Below are positions 14,242 through 24,973 of a stretch of DNA of 64,000 nt, in pieces. The notes below the pieces were generated by a model. It searched no databases, was not told the origin of the DNA, and worked only from the letters and a program-made list of their open reading frames with translations. The DNA comes from Monosporascus cannonballus. Taxonomy: Eukaryota; Ascomycota; Sordariomycetes; Xylariales. The position numbers were made by a program, and so were the translations under genes. The stretch is taken from the NCBI GenBank assembly GCA_004154925.1, contig QJNS01000034.1, positions 124,001 to 188,000 of the forward strand. Reading direction: 5' to 3'. The number at the start of each line of letters is the position of its first letter. Positions within the stretch are counted from its first letter, which is position 1.

Positions 14242-14309
14242 AGTGAAAAATAATAACCTACCAAAAAGGAAAATTTTTAAAGGTAAAGATCTTAAGAAAA
14301 GGGAGATCG

Positions 14310-14680
14310 TATTACGACCTAACCCAAGATCGGCCACAAAAACGGTCGGACCCACATAAAGGTGTTACGTAATTTGGATTTTTTTTGTTATCAGGATCTA
14401 AATAAATTCATATAAAATTAACTGAATTTAATAGCATTGGATTTGTGATAACGTCGAGATCTAATAAAGATTTAATTAATTTATGAAAATATATATGCTT
14501 ATTAATTCCATAATTTAGATAATTTCAGCTTGCAATATAATATCGTTACCTAAGGCACCTTTGGTATTACGAGACGTAACACGATTACTATATCTATTGC
14601 TTAGATTCCCACGATACTTCTGCTAACATAAACCCGTACGACTAAGGTTTAATAGTTAGTTAAACCGCCTAGCCGTCACA
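14310..14680 (+). repeat. 3' LTR of chromovirus A (371 bp)
   Basis: Begins TATTACGACCT (TG mutated to TA) and ends CCGTCACA, followed by CTAAC at 14681-14685. Same length as 1299-1669. Confidence 0.92.
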
Positions 14681-15610
14681 CTAACCTCCTTAATATATCG
14701 ATGTTATTCCGTAATAAACCCGAAAATAATAAAAGCCTATTTAATAAATAAAGCAAGTAATTGCCGTTAATTTTGGAAATTATTTTAGTTATAATAATTA
14801 AAATTATAAAAAAAAGATATATAAAAATATCCAGATCGTTATTATTACGAAACCGTTTCGTTTTTAGCTTTATATTATATAACTGTTATATTTTTCTTAA
14901 ATATATAATTACTTAATTTAAAAAATTGAATTAATTAAAGGTAAGCATTTTTATAAAACGTTAATTTTTGTCCAAAATAATATAAATTACGTTAATTTCG
15001 AATAATAGTTTTTTTAACAAATAACAAAAATTAAATTTTTTTCGAAAATTATAAATTTTCCATATAATATATTATAATATTTATATATAACGGAATCTTA
15101 ATTAATAAAAATTAAAAATTTTTATTAATTTTTGCATAATAATAACCGTTTATGTATTTATTTTTTCATACGTTAATTAATCGATTAATTTAAACGGTCG
15201 AATTAATAATTCGGTTTAAATTATTATAAGAAACTAAATTATAAATAAAATTTTTAAACGTTTTATTAATTTTTTTATATTAATACCAGAAATTTAAAGT
15301 ATATATACGTATATTTTATTTTAAAAACGTAATTCGGTAAAATTAAGAAAATTCGGATTTATCGTATTTTAAAAAGAAAAATAATAACGTAACGGGTTTA
15401 GGTTGTAATTATTATACGCGTTAAGGTTTAAAAATAATAAATAAGTTTTATTAAAATTAAAATAATATTAATAATAAGGTATAACAAAAATAACGGTATA
15501 TATATATATATTTATAAAAAAACGTTTTATTATTAAGTTATTATAAATTTTGATTTTTTAAAAAAAAAATAAATATATTAAATAAAGCCGTTTTTATGTA
15601 ATTATAACTT

Positions 15611-15722
15611 AGGCCTCGTTGGCTCGTTACGGGGATTTGGGATTTGATTGGTTAATATTTAGCGTTATGGAGCGGTACTTGAGTGACTTTGAAGAAAGTG
15701 GGAAAACGAGCCAGGGAGGCCT
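15611..15722. repeat. MITE-like 112-bp element with terminal inverted repeats, copy 1
   Basis: The two ends, AGGCCTcgtTGGCTCGTT and its inverse, form imperfect 18-bp terminal inverted repeats around 76 bp. An identical-length copy in opposite orientation is at 19192-19303, at the homologous position in the other D copy, so it was there before D duplicated. It is not AT-rich, although flanking shared DNA on one side is RIP-saturated. No coding capacity. Confidence 0.55.
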
Positions 15723-15741
15723 GAGCTAGCTGAGGTAACCT

Positions 15742-15781
15742 TATTCATTGTTAGGGTCATTCATTATGTGGGGTCCGAGGT
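15742..15781 (+). repeat. 40-bp terminal inverted repeat of D (left copy, 3' end)
   Basis: Matches 29721-29760 directly and 18464-18503 in inverse; followed by TA at 15782-15783. Not RIP-mutated. Confidence 0.8.
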
Positions 15782-15784
15782 TAG

Positions 15785-16180
15785 CTTTACGCCGGCCAAC
15801 ATAATATACCCGTTCTGGGGCCGTGGTGGGACAATCCGATCCAAATGCGGGGAACCGCGGCTGTCAAACGCCGCCCGGAGCTTAGTTAGCAATGCTTAAT
15901 GTGTGTAACACGGATATCGGCGGCAACCTCAAGGAGAGCGTGCGGGGAGAGGGAGCTCCGGCAACGATTAATGTTTTATGACATCATTAAATAGGAAATC
16001 TTTTTTCTTTTGACAAGAGTAACAAGCGTCCTGGACACCTCAGACCCATCCAGCGCCTAATAGAGAGAACTAGTTGATCAATCACTGTGCGGAGCCTTTT
16101 CCGGTCGCATGGGCATTTGATTCGAAGAAGATTTCGAGCTCGGGGATTTGCAACCGACCATTTACGGTAGATCGTCCAAG
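15785..16180. other. 5' flank of the SSADH gene
   Basis: Normal-composition DNA between the transposon end and the SSADH start. I recognise no gene here; it must hold the whole proximal promoter because the transposon begins 396 bp upstream. An ORF on the opposite strand (15987-16226) overlaps exon 1 and has no recognisable content. Confidence 0.5.
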
Positions 16181-18080
16181 ATGGAGGGGGCTTCGACATC
16201 AACCAAGGTAGGTGCAGCCAAATCAAGGGGCGGATATCACGGATGTCGTAAACTTACACAGGCGCATAGTTCAATTTGAAGGACCCGGCGTTGTTCAAAG
16301 ACAAGGCCTACGTCGATGGCCAGTGGATCGAAGCAAAATCGGGAAAGAGGTTCGATGTCCTCGGTATGTAAAACCTTATTAGGGCGACGACGCATTTAGT
16401 CTGAACGCGGAATAGACCCGGGACGCAACCAGAAATGGGCCAGCTGTCCCGACATGTCATCAGAGGATGTCGATGGTGCCGTTCAAGCAGCCCACGAAGC
16501 TTTCAAGAAATATCGCACACTCACCCCCAGAGCACGAGCCGACCTGCTAGCCAAATGGGACACGTTGATCAAGGAAGCCATGGACGACCTAGCCGTAGTC
16601 CTAGTCCATGAGACTGGTAAGCCCCTTGCTGAAGCCTACGGGGAGCTTCAGTACGCCGAAAGCTTCGTGAGGTGGTTTTCCGGCGAGGCAGAACGGATAC
16701 AGGGCACCACTTTCCCAGCGGCGCTTCCGGGACGTCGCGTATTCACCATTAAGCAGCCGATAGGTGTTGCTGCGGCGCTGGTGCCTTGGAATTTCCCAGT
16801 TGCGTGAGTCGGCCTCAGATCGGGTTCTATGACCAGCCGGGAATTGACATATACTACAGAATGGTCCTGAGAAAAGCAAGCGCTGCCCTCGCCGCGGGTT
16901 GTACCATGATTGTAAAGCCGTCACCCGAGACCCCATTATCTGCCCTGACCCTCGCGTACCTAGCCGAGAAGGCAGGGTTCCCTAAGGGCGTATTCAATGT
17001 TCTCCCTACGACATTGGCGAATACTCCGTCGCTGAGTGAGGCTCTTTGCAAACATCCGCTGGTGAAGAAAGTGTCATTCACTGGTTCGGTGAGGTCTTTT
17101 CGGCGCCCATCATTGGTAGCCCCCCCTAACAGGAAGCAGACTAGAGTGGGCAAGATCCTTGCGAGTCACTGCGCGGATGGCCTGAAGAAACTCACACTCG
17201 AACTTGGGGGCAATTGTCCTTTCCTAATCTTCGACGACGCGAACTTGGACCAAGCTTGTCAAGGTGGGTGGCAACGAGGCAAGGGCCTCGCAACGGAAAA
17301 AGAATTAACGGGAACACAGCGTTGACCCAGCTCAAGTGGCGCCATGCCGGTCAAGCCTGCGTTACTGCTAATCGCGTCTACGTGCAACGCGGGATCTATA
17401 ACAAGTTCGCCCAGCTGGTGACGGAGAAGACACAAGAGCTTCGCGTGGGCCACGGCATGGATAAGGACACAACCATGGGGCCACTGACAGTACCACAATC
17501 ACTGGATAAATGCGCGGACCAGATCGAAGACGCGAAGAAACACGGCGCCAAGGTTCTCACCGGCGGAAACCGTATTGTCGACATTGACGGATACTTCTTT
17601 GAGCCCACAGTCATCATGGACTGTTCGCCGAAGATGAAGGTGGCGAGGGAGGAGACGTTCGCTCCTCTGCTAGCTCTCTTCCCGTTCGACACAGAGGAAG
17701 AGGCGGTCGAGGCAGCCAATGATACCAGCGTAGGTGACCATCATTGCCGATTATGACAGCAGCCTAGGTGTATTTTCTAACACGGATATCAGATGGGTCT
17801 CGTGTCCTATTGCTTCACGAAGAACATCGACCGGATGTGGCGGCTCTTCGAGAATCTCGAGGCGGGCATGATCGGGCTGAATACTGGGTTCGTCCTAAGC
17901 CCTCCCCTTACAGAATTTTGTTACAAGCGCTAACCAGCTCCAAGGAATTCATCTGCGGCCGAGAGCCCGTTTGGCGGGATCAAGGATTCGGGGTTCGGAA
18001 AGGAATCGGGCAAGGATGTTGCGATAAACGAGTACCTTATCACAAAGACCGGAACTCTGTCCTTAGAAGGGCAATATTAG
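16181..18080 (+). CDS. Succinate-semialdehyde dehydrogenase (ALDH superfamily), eight exons
   Basis: Oxidises succinate semialdehyde to succinate with NAD(P)+, the last step of the GABA shunt. Exons: 16181-16207, 16270-16363, 16416-16803, 16860-17088, 17140-17263, 17320-17729, 17793-17887, 17945-18080. All introns are GT-AG and all phases agree, giving a 500-residue protein, the usual length. ALDH landmarks: substrate-pocket WNFP with Asn166, catalytic Glu267 in LELGGN, nucleophile Cys301 in GQACVTANR, and C-terminal [16 protein letters not shown]. The Glu/Cys spacing (34) is canonical. Family members ending in [12 protein letters not shown] are SSADHs, hence the specific call; another ALDH substrate is possible. 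Introns 1 and 7 use less obvious sites (acceptor GCATAG, donor GTTCGT). No RIP-type damage, although both flanks are transposons 400 bp away. Confidence 0.88.
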
Positions 18081-18460
18081 AGCGGACTTAAGTAAGGCAC
18101 GAGACTTTCAAGTACTCTCGTAACACACGCTCCAATTAATAAACAATATGTAACTATCTACCTGAGTACGCGTGGCTGGGGAACAGGAGCTAGCGGTACA
18201 GGATGATGAGTTGCACGTGGGGGTAGGAGAAATCTGATCATCATCCCAACCGCTAATGTTAAAGATATAGCCGGCGCAGAGCGAACAAACAGCAGTAGCA
18301 ACAATTTTTGGTGGTTCGTGTTATCGCATTATGTAGAACCGAACCTCCGATCGATTTTATACTTTGTGATTGGCCATTTTTCATAACCCTGATGTTTGAA
18401 TATCTAGTTATACATACCCGTCTCTGTGCCACATGTTATGCAACCTTCATTTCGTTATAC
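18081..18460. other. 3' flank of the SSADH gene
   Basis: 380 bp of normal composition between the SSADH stop and the TIR of the right D copy. No ORF or RNA gene seen; presumed 3' UTR and terminator. Confidence 0.5.
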
Positions 18461-18463
18461 CTA

Positions 18464-18503
18464 ACCTCGGTCCCCACATAATGAATGACCCTAACAATGA
18501 ATA
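18464..18503 (-). repeat. 40-bp terminal inverted repeat of D (right copy, 3' end)
   Basis: Begins ACCTCGGTCCCC after TA; inverse of 29721-29760 and of 15742-15781. Confidence 0.8.
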
Positions 18504-18596
18504 GAGAAAACACACCCAAAATCATAGTAACCTATATATTCCAAAGCCTTTTAACAACGCAACAACGTATTTCATGATACAATGAAGCTATGTAGG

Positions 18597-18990
18597 CTAT
18601 TTAGCTTTGCACTGCCTTTTTTTAGCAGGCTGTTTTTCAATATAACTGTCAATTGGGATCTGATCGCCAGCTTTTATAGGTTTCAAACGCTTAGTAGCTT
18701 TATCCTTAGCCGACCTGATATTTGATAAATTTGCAAAAATCTTATTCGGTTGCTTAATGACAGTTCGGCGTTTGCGACTTTCGTATTTCTCGAGTTTCGC
18801 TTGCAAGAGCTAATTGTTATGGCGGAGAATGGCGTTTTCGGTGTTAAGATTATCAAGCCCTTTAGTAGCTTTAGTTACTACGTTCCGTATATCGCGAGAC
18901 GCTTCCGCCTGATTGCGTAGGGCTATTCGCATGCTTTTCCGTAGTTTTAGGGCCCTGTGAGGAATGTATACGACTTCTGTCAGATATAGG
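18597..18990 (-). pseudogene. Transposase C-terminus, Fot1/pogo-like (DDE_1), remnant
   Basis: Minus-strand frame ending at TAG (18597-18599). The last 70 codons are open; upstream the frame continues through a TAG that was CAG (C-to-T) and reads IALRNQAEASRDIR, TENAILRHNN and LLQAKLEKYESRKRR. The pattern of a leucine-rich coiled coil (ENAILR) followed by RKRR and then PNKIFANLSNIRSAKDKA resembles the C-terminal tail of fungal Fot1/pogo transposases, where (K/R)-rich-PN-x-F-A-x-I precedes a short tail. The catalytic domain is missing. This segment (18506-19173) is absent from the left copy of D and is not AT-rich. Assignment is from memory of the family, without alignment. Confidence 0.6.
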
Positions 18991-19191
18991 GGACATCAGT
19001 TGTGTTGTTCTATTCCGCTAAGTTGTAGGTGCTATCGCATGCGTACAACTCTAAGTAGCTTAGCTACGGAACATATATAAGCCGATCAATATGGGACCTT
19101 TCCGTATATGGGGAGCGCTCCGTACCCCCCAGCTAGCTGACAACTTCGTTTTGGCTGTTGATTACTTGTTTCGGGTTACCTCAGCTAGCTC

Positions 19192-19303
19192 AGGCCTCCC
19201 TGGCTCGTTTTCCCAATTTTTTCAAAGTTACTCAAGTACCGCTCCACAACGCTAAATATTAACCAATCAAATCCCAAATCCCCGTAACGAGCCAGCGAAA
19301 CCT
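19192..19303. repeat. MITE-like 112-bp element, copy 2
   Basis: Inverted counterpart of 15611-15722 with the same 18-bp inverted ends and the same flanks (CTCAGCTAGC side outward, AT-rich side inward). Confidence 0.55.
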
Positions 19304-20278
19304 AAGTTGTAATTACGTAAAAACGACTTCGTTTGATATATTATTTCTTCAAAAAAACGAAAATTTATAATAACTTAATAATAAAATATTTTTTTATAAA
19401 TATATATATATATATATATACCGTTATTTCTGCCATGGCTTATTATTAATATTATTCTGGTTTTGATTAGAACCTATTTGCCACTTTTAAATTATAACGC
19501 GTATAATAGCCGCAGTCCGAACCTGTTACGTTATTATTCTCTTTTTTAAAATACGATAAATTCGAATTTTCTTAGTTTTACTAAGCCATACCTTTAAAAC
19601 AAAATATACGTACGCGTATTTTAAATTTTTGGCATTTATATAAAAAAATTAATATAACCTTTAAAATTTTTTTCGTAATTAAGTTTTTTATAATAATTTA
19701 AGCTAAACGATTAATTCGACCGCTTAAATCAACCGATTAATTAATGTATTAAAAAAACAAATACGTAAACGGTTATTAATATATAAAAATTAACAGAAAT
19801 TTTTAATTCTTATTAATTAAAACCCTGTTATATATAAATATTATAATATATTATGCGAAAAATATATAATTTTCACAAAAAGGCTTAAATTCCGCCTCCT
19901 GCTAAAAGAATTATTATTCGAAGTTAATATAATCTATATTATTTTAAACGAAAATTAGTATTTTATAAAAACGTTTACCCTTAATTAATTCAAATTTTTA
20001 AACCAAATAATTAAAGATATTTATAATTTTCGCCGTATTATTAACATAAATAATAATTTTAAGAATAAAACGCAAATAATTAAACTAAATTAAAAGGATA
20101 TTACTTAATAACTCGGATATATTAATTATCAGAAAATTTAAGTACTTTTAATTCGAACGTTAATTTTTAGATATAAAGAAAACAACAATATCGATTTCGA
20201 AATAATTAACATTAAAATGCCGGACCTCCGCTTTGTAGCCATATTTAGTTAAGTTATTAATTTGACGAAAACCGCTAT

Positions 20279-20693
20279 TGTGACGGCTATGCGATTTAAC
20301 CAACTATTAAATCTTAAGTCGACGGGTTTATGTTGGCAGAAGTATTATAAGAATTTAAGCAATAAATATAGTAACGTATTACGTTTCGTAATGCCAAAGG
20401 TATCTTAAGTAACGATATTATATTGCAAGCTGAAATTATCTAAATTATAGAAATAATAAGCGTATATATTTTCGTTTTGGCTTAAGGTATTTATTATGGC
20501 TTAACGGCATTTTTCTGGTTAAGTTTCCTTAAGCCTCTTTAAGCTCTTTTTAGTGTTTAGCTAATTTAAGCCCTATTAACCAATTAAGATCTTTAAGTCT
20601 TTTAAGCCAGTTACGTAACCTTTTGATTAGGTCGGGGTTTAGCTTTTTAGAATTTTAATTATTTTTAAAAGTTAAAACCGTTAAGTTATAATA
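20279..20693 (-). repeat. 3' LTR of chromovirus C (415 bp)
   Basis: Same length as 27942-28356. The outer end reads TGTGACGG on the plus strand (CCGTCACA at the element's 3' end). A polypurine tract (AAAAAAGGGGAAATCG on the minus strand) lies immediately inside, at about 20694-20709. Confidence 0.92.
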
Positions 20694-20781
20694 CGATTTC
20701 CCCTTTTTTAAAATTTTTATCTTTAAAGATTAAATTATTCGTTTGTTAATTTTTGGTAAATAATCTTTTTTTATACTTATT

Positions 20782-21400
20782 ATGTCGAGTTATATTAAAA
20801 AGTTCAGATTTCGCAAGCGTATTAACGTTTTCGTTTTTTTAAAACGGATTAATCGTCTTGGTTTTATTATGTTTTCGAATATTTTTTGTTCCCGTTGCAA
20901 GTTCAAGAACAAAATTTGCAAGGCCTATCGCAATTTAGGGAAATATGCTTTTTGTACCGTTTACGGAGGTCCCTGTGATTTTTTTTAGCCTTTTTGAATT
21001 TGAATACCGGAAATTGGTTATTAAAAAGGACCGTTTGGAGTTAAAGGAATGTATTGCTAAAAAGGAATTTTTTAAAATTTAGCAATATTTTAACGAATTA
21101 TTTAATTGCTTAAGTTATTTATGAAAATAAAAAAAACTTTTTCGTTAACGGGGAATTGAAATATTTCGCCGCGGTATTTAAGGTGCGGAAATAATAAAGG
21201 AGTTCGAACGTTTGGAAAAGGAGCAAAAATAATTAAAGGCCGCCGTTACGGCTATTACGTTAACGTAGGCCGCGGCCGATTGGCCCGATATCCCGGCTAT
21301 TAACTGGTTAACTTTTAATTAGGACGCGTCTGTCGTTATTAATAAAAATTCTTTAATAGGTATTGGACGTTAATAAGATTTTTGGTAAGTTCCTAGGTGT
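20782..21400 (+). pseudogene. Antisense accessory ORF of chromovirus C (Cys cluster plus coiled coil)
   Basis: On the strand opposite C's gag-pol, inside its 3' LTR. The first 68 codons are open (20782-20988): a basic start (MSSYIKKFRFRKRINVF), then a cysteine cluster FCSRCKFKNKICK, a spacer, CTVYGGPCDFF. An eight-T run at the end shifts the frame by one. Beyond it the next frame reads a charged helix (LFEFEYRKLVIKKDRLELKE, later FERLEKEQK) with about ten stops, almost all one C-to-T step from Gln or Arg codons. Cys spacing C-x2-C-x5-C...C-x6-C recalls a zinc cluster, but this is inference. Same location as the ORFs in A and B, which supports a real, shared accessory gene. Confidence 0.65.
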
Positions 21401-24400
21401 TTTCGAAATTTGGATATTTTTTTCATTTAATTAGGTATTAAGTAAATTCGTTTTGTTTTCGTATATTAAATTTTTTTTATTTCGTATATTTATTTGTCCT
21501 TTATTTCCATATTATTTTGTGCCGTATATATTTTAATTAAATTTATTATTAATTCGAATAAGGAAATATAAAAAATTAAGTGGAATTTAACTTTTGGTAA
21601 AAGTTCTAATTAATAATTATTTTTTAAGATTTTCTTGGCGATTTTGTATGGACCGATATATTTGAAATCGAATTTTTTATTAAGTCGTTTTGTTTAAATA
21701 TTTTTGGTAACAAAGAAAACTATTTCCCCTTTTTCGAAAATTAATTTTTTTAATCTTTTTTAATTATAATATTTATTTATTTAATTCCGTACGAATTTTA
21801 ATTGTATTTTTATCTCTTAATATAATTATCGTAATTATTTTAATATAAGGATTATTTTAATATTAATTAAACCGTCGTTATATATTTCTTTATAAATATT
21901 TAGGATAAAATTAAAATTTACGTTTGTAAATATTATTTTAATATTTTTATGGTAATTAATATTATAAGCGAATTATATAATTAATACTTTTTTAACTTAT
22001 TATTTTGTTCGTAATTAATATAATATCGTAAATAAACTTTCAAAATTTAATTCGTTCGTTTTGTTTGTTTATTTATTTATAATTTAAATATATTAAATAA
22101 TTTATGATTTAAGCCAATTTATGTTATAAGGCCTTATTAAAATTTAAATGCAAATATTAATCCTTTATTTGATATAATTTCTAGAAGTAATCCGTATATA
22201 TTGAAAATGTATTTAAAGAAAATGTATACCAATTATTCGACGTTTATATTTTTATAATATGGTAAAAAATAAGAAAGTTTCGTAAATCGATCGCCGATTA
22301 CGAAAATGTTATCGTAATATATTCCTATAGCTGGATTTTTTAATATAAAAAGTTTAATAAGAAAATTAAATATAATTAAATACTATAATTACTTTATAAT
22401 TAATAATAATTGTAATTTTCTATATGACTTATGTTATCAAACCTTCATTTTAACATAAATATTATATTGTCGTATAACTTTCTATACCGTTAATTTTATT
22501 TTAAGAAAAAAATATATATGTTAAAATTATTTTAAAGTTTTATGAATCCTTAAATATCTATATAACTAATATTCGTATATCTTTCGTATTAAATCTTTTT
22601 GATATTTTTTTAATATTTGTATTTTATTTGTTTTTTGATTTTCTGGAAAATTAACGTTATGTTATTAAATTTTCTAATATATATCGTAAGGTACTGCCCG
22701 AATTATCGCAATCTGTCGTAAGTATAAATATCCTTTTATAATAATATCAAAAACTATATGGCTAATTTTAACTAATTTCTTTTCGAAATTTAATTATTTA
22801 CTTAAAATATTTGCTTTATTATTTTCTAATTTTTTTATAAATAATAACGAAGTCGAAATTCGCCAATTTTTTTACATATTTTAATTATCGTTTTATAAAC
22901 CCTTTGGTCGTAATAAATCGGGTAAAATTTTGATAATCCATATAAACCTTAACCTGGTATATACTTCTTTTTAAGAAATATCTAAATTTCTAAAATGCTA
23001 TAATAATGGCCATAAATTCCTTATTTGAAATGCCGTAATTAAATTTGATTCTTTTTAATTTGTACGAAAAAAATACAATAAAATATAATTTGCCTTAATT
23101 ATTCCGTTATCCGATTATTGCGCTTAACGCGTAATCCGAAATATCGGTTTTTAACTTAACGAAACGGTTTAAATCGTACATAATTAGTATTAACTTGTTA
23201 ATAATCGTATTCTTAATATTCTAAAATACTTTTTCCGTATCTGACGTTTATTTAAATTTTTTTTCGTAAAATTCGTTAAAAATATAATTATTTTGCTAAA
23301 ACTTCGAATAAATTTCCTATAATAGTTGGCAAATCCAAAAAATGCCTATACTTTCTTAACCGTTATTGGCGTTTATTATTTTGTAACTGCAGCGATTTTT
23401 TTGGGATTTATTTTAATATGTCTTAAGGTGATAATATATCTCAGATATTCCATTTTCTGTATATGGAATTAATTTTTTTCTGCGTTAATAAATAACCTTA
23501 CGTCTTATGAAATTTAAAAAACCTTATGAATATATTTTGCGTATGCTTTTTCTGTTTTTGAAAAAATGAAAATATCGAGATATTTTCGTAATATATAATT
23601 TACTATCCGCTAAAAGATTACTGATACGTTCGTAAATCCTATTAATATAACCAAATACTTAAATAGTCCGTATTTCGTTTTAAAGGTTATTTTTTATTCG
23701 TATCCTTTTTTAATCCTAATAAGATTATATTTATTTTTAAGATTAAATATTATAAACTATTTAATTTTGTAAAATCGGTTTTTTATTTCCGTAATTAAGG
23801 GTAATGGTATTCGATTTTTAATGGTAATATCGTTTAATTGTCGATAATTAACCATAAATCATAATTTTACATTTTTTTTAATACGAAAAACATCGGATAT
23901 CCTGTTAATAATTTCGAAGGTTAAATCCATCTTTTCTATAGCCGATTTTCTAAGTATGTTTTGAAAATACGTAACTTATTTCCGTTAAAATTGTAAATAA
24001 AGTAAAACTTTATCAAAAATCCTTTTTTAAAAATTATTTCATAATCTTATTCGTTATATTCTAATAATTTTATGTTAAGTTTCTTTTTAAAAAACTGCTT
24101 ATATCTATGGCATTATGATAATATATTAATTAAATCTTTTAATTTTTAGAGCTGTTATTTTTTTTAAATCGTTATTCAGTTACTTTACTTTCGCCTTGAT
24201 AATAATAACGATATATTTTATTTTTCTTTAATACTCGTTTTTTTATTTATTAACAGGAAATAAAATAAACTTTATTTAACTAGTTCCGCCGTTAATCAAA
24301 ATTTCGTATTAACGTATTTATAATAATCCTAAAATTATATCGTAATTCTCGAATAAAACGATATCGAAATTAATTATTTAATATTATCCTTAAATAAAAA

Positions 24401-24808
24401 TCTTGAAATAATTAATTTCGCATATAATTTCCGCCTAAAACTCCGCAATCTATTATTACGATATATTAATATTTTCCGATTTATATATTTAATATAATAA
24501 AATCGTTAACGTTTTTTATTATCGCGTTTAAAGTCTTTTTTGGAAATTTCTTTTAATTTTTTTAAGTTTTGTCATTTTATAACTTTCTTATAGATAACTT
24601 TTTTCTTTTAATTCTTATTCGAATTTATTAAACCTTATTTATATTTTTTTATTTAACGCGTTAAGCTGTTATATTTATCGTTATTGCCGGTTTACTGTTT
24701 TTTTAAACCGTATTAATTCCTTTTAATTTTGCTATAACTTCTTTTCCTATCGAATAAATTGTTTTTTTATATTTACGACTGTATCTCATTATATATTATC
24801 CTAATTAT

Positions 24809-24973
24809 TGTCACGGGCCAAGAGCCCTAGTGGAGAGATTAGCGTAACGCTAATCCCGTGGCTCCCGTATATATAGCTAGCTGCTCTTACGCATTTTCTT
24901 AATTGTTCCCTAGATTTCTCAATAGACCTGTTATGGCTTATACCTTTAGTTACTGCGTATGCAGCCCTTTACA
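24809..24973 (+). repeat. 5' LTR of element F (165 bp)
   Basis: Direct repeat of 26157-26321, same length, differences largely transitions. A TATATA box lies inside (GTATATATAGCTA). The 83-codon open frame at 24903-25154 starts in this LTR and has no recognisable content. Confidence 0.88.

Larger units (their letters stand above)
1299..14680 (+). mobile_element. Ty3/Gypsy chromovirus A, RIP-degraded, interrupted by element B
   Basis: Complete LTR retrotransposon: two 371-bp LTRs (1299-1669, 14310-14680) flanked by a perfect 5-bp target duplication CTAAC (1294-1298 and 14681-14685). Internal order is gag with a zinc knuckle, protease region, reverse transcriptase (RT) with RNase H, integrase, chromodomain, then an antisense ORF before the 3' LTR. 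Element B sits inside at 5131-11809, so A alone is about 6.7 kb. Every long frame is broken by TAG/TAA/TGA that read as Gln/Arg codons after reversing C-to-T. It is inserted in transposon D. Confidence 0.93.
1..15784 (+). mobile_element. DNA transposon D (Tc1/mariner, Fot1/pogo-like), left copy; 5' end outside window
   Basis: The parts at 1-1298 and 14681-15784 are the reverse complement, with RIP-type transitions, of 28357-29055 and 18461-20278. The 3' end is a 40-bp terminal repeat (15742-15781) followed by TA (15782-15783), matching the two ends of the right copy. Position 1 corresponds to about 29055 in the right copy, so roughly 0.7 kb of this copy should lie before the window. Compared with the right copy it lacks a 668-bp segment (right 18506-19173), which includes the transposase C-terminus. 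It also has about 0.5 kb extra around the retrotransposon insertion (about 1003-1298 plus 14681-14890). Interrupted by chromoviruses A and B. The family call rests only on the transposase remnant in the right copy and the TA target. Confidence 0.7.

Noticed and set aside
16454..18091. SSADH read as a pseudogene because its frame changes several times
   Set aside because: Seven GT-AG introns with consistent phases join all pieces into one 500-residue protein with canonical ALDH spacing.
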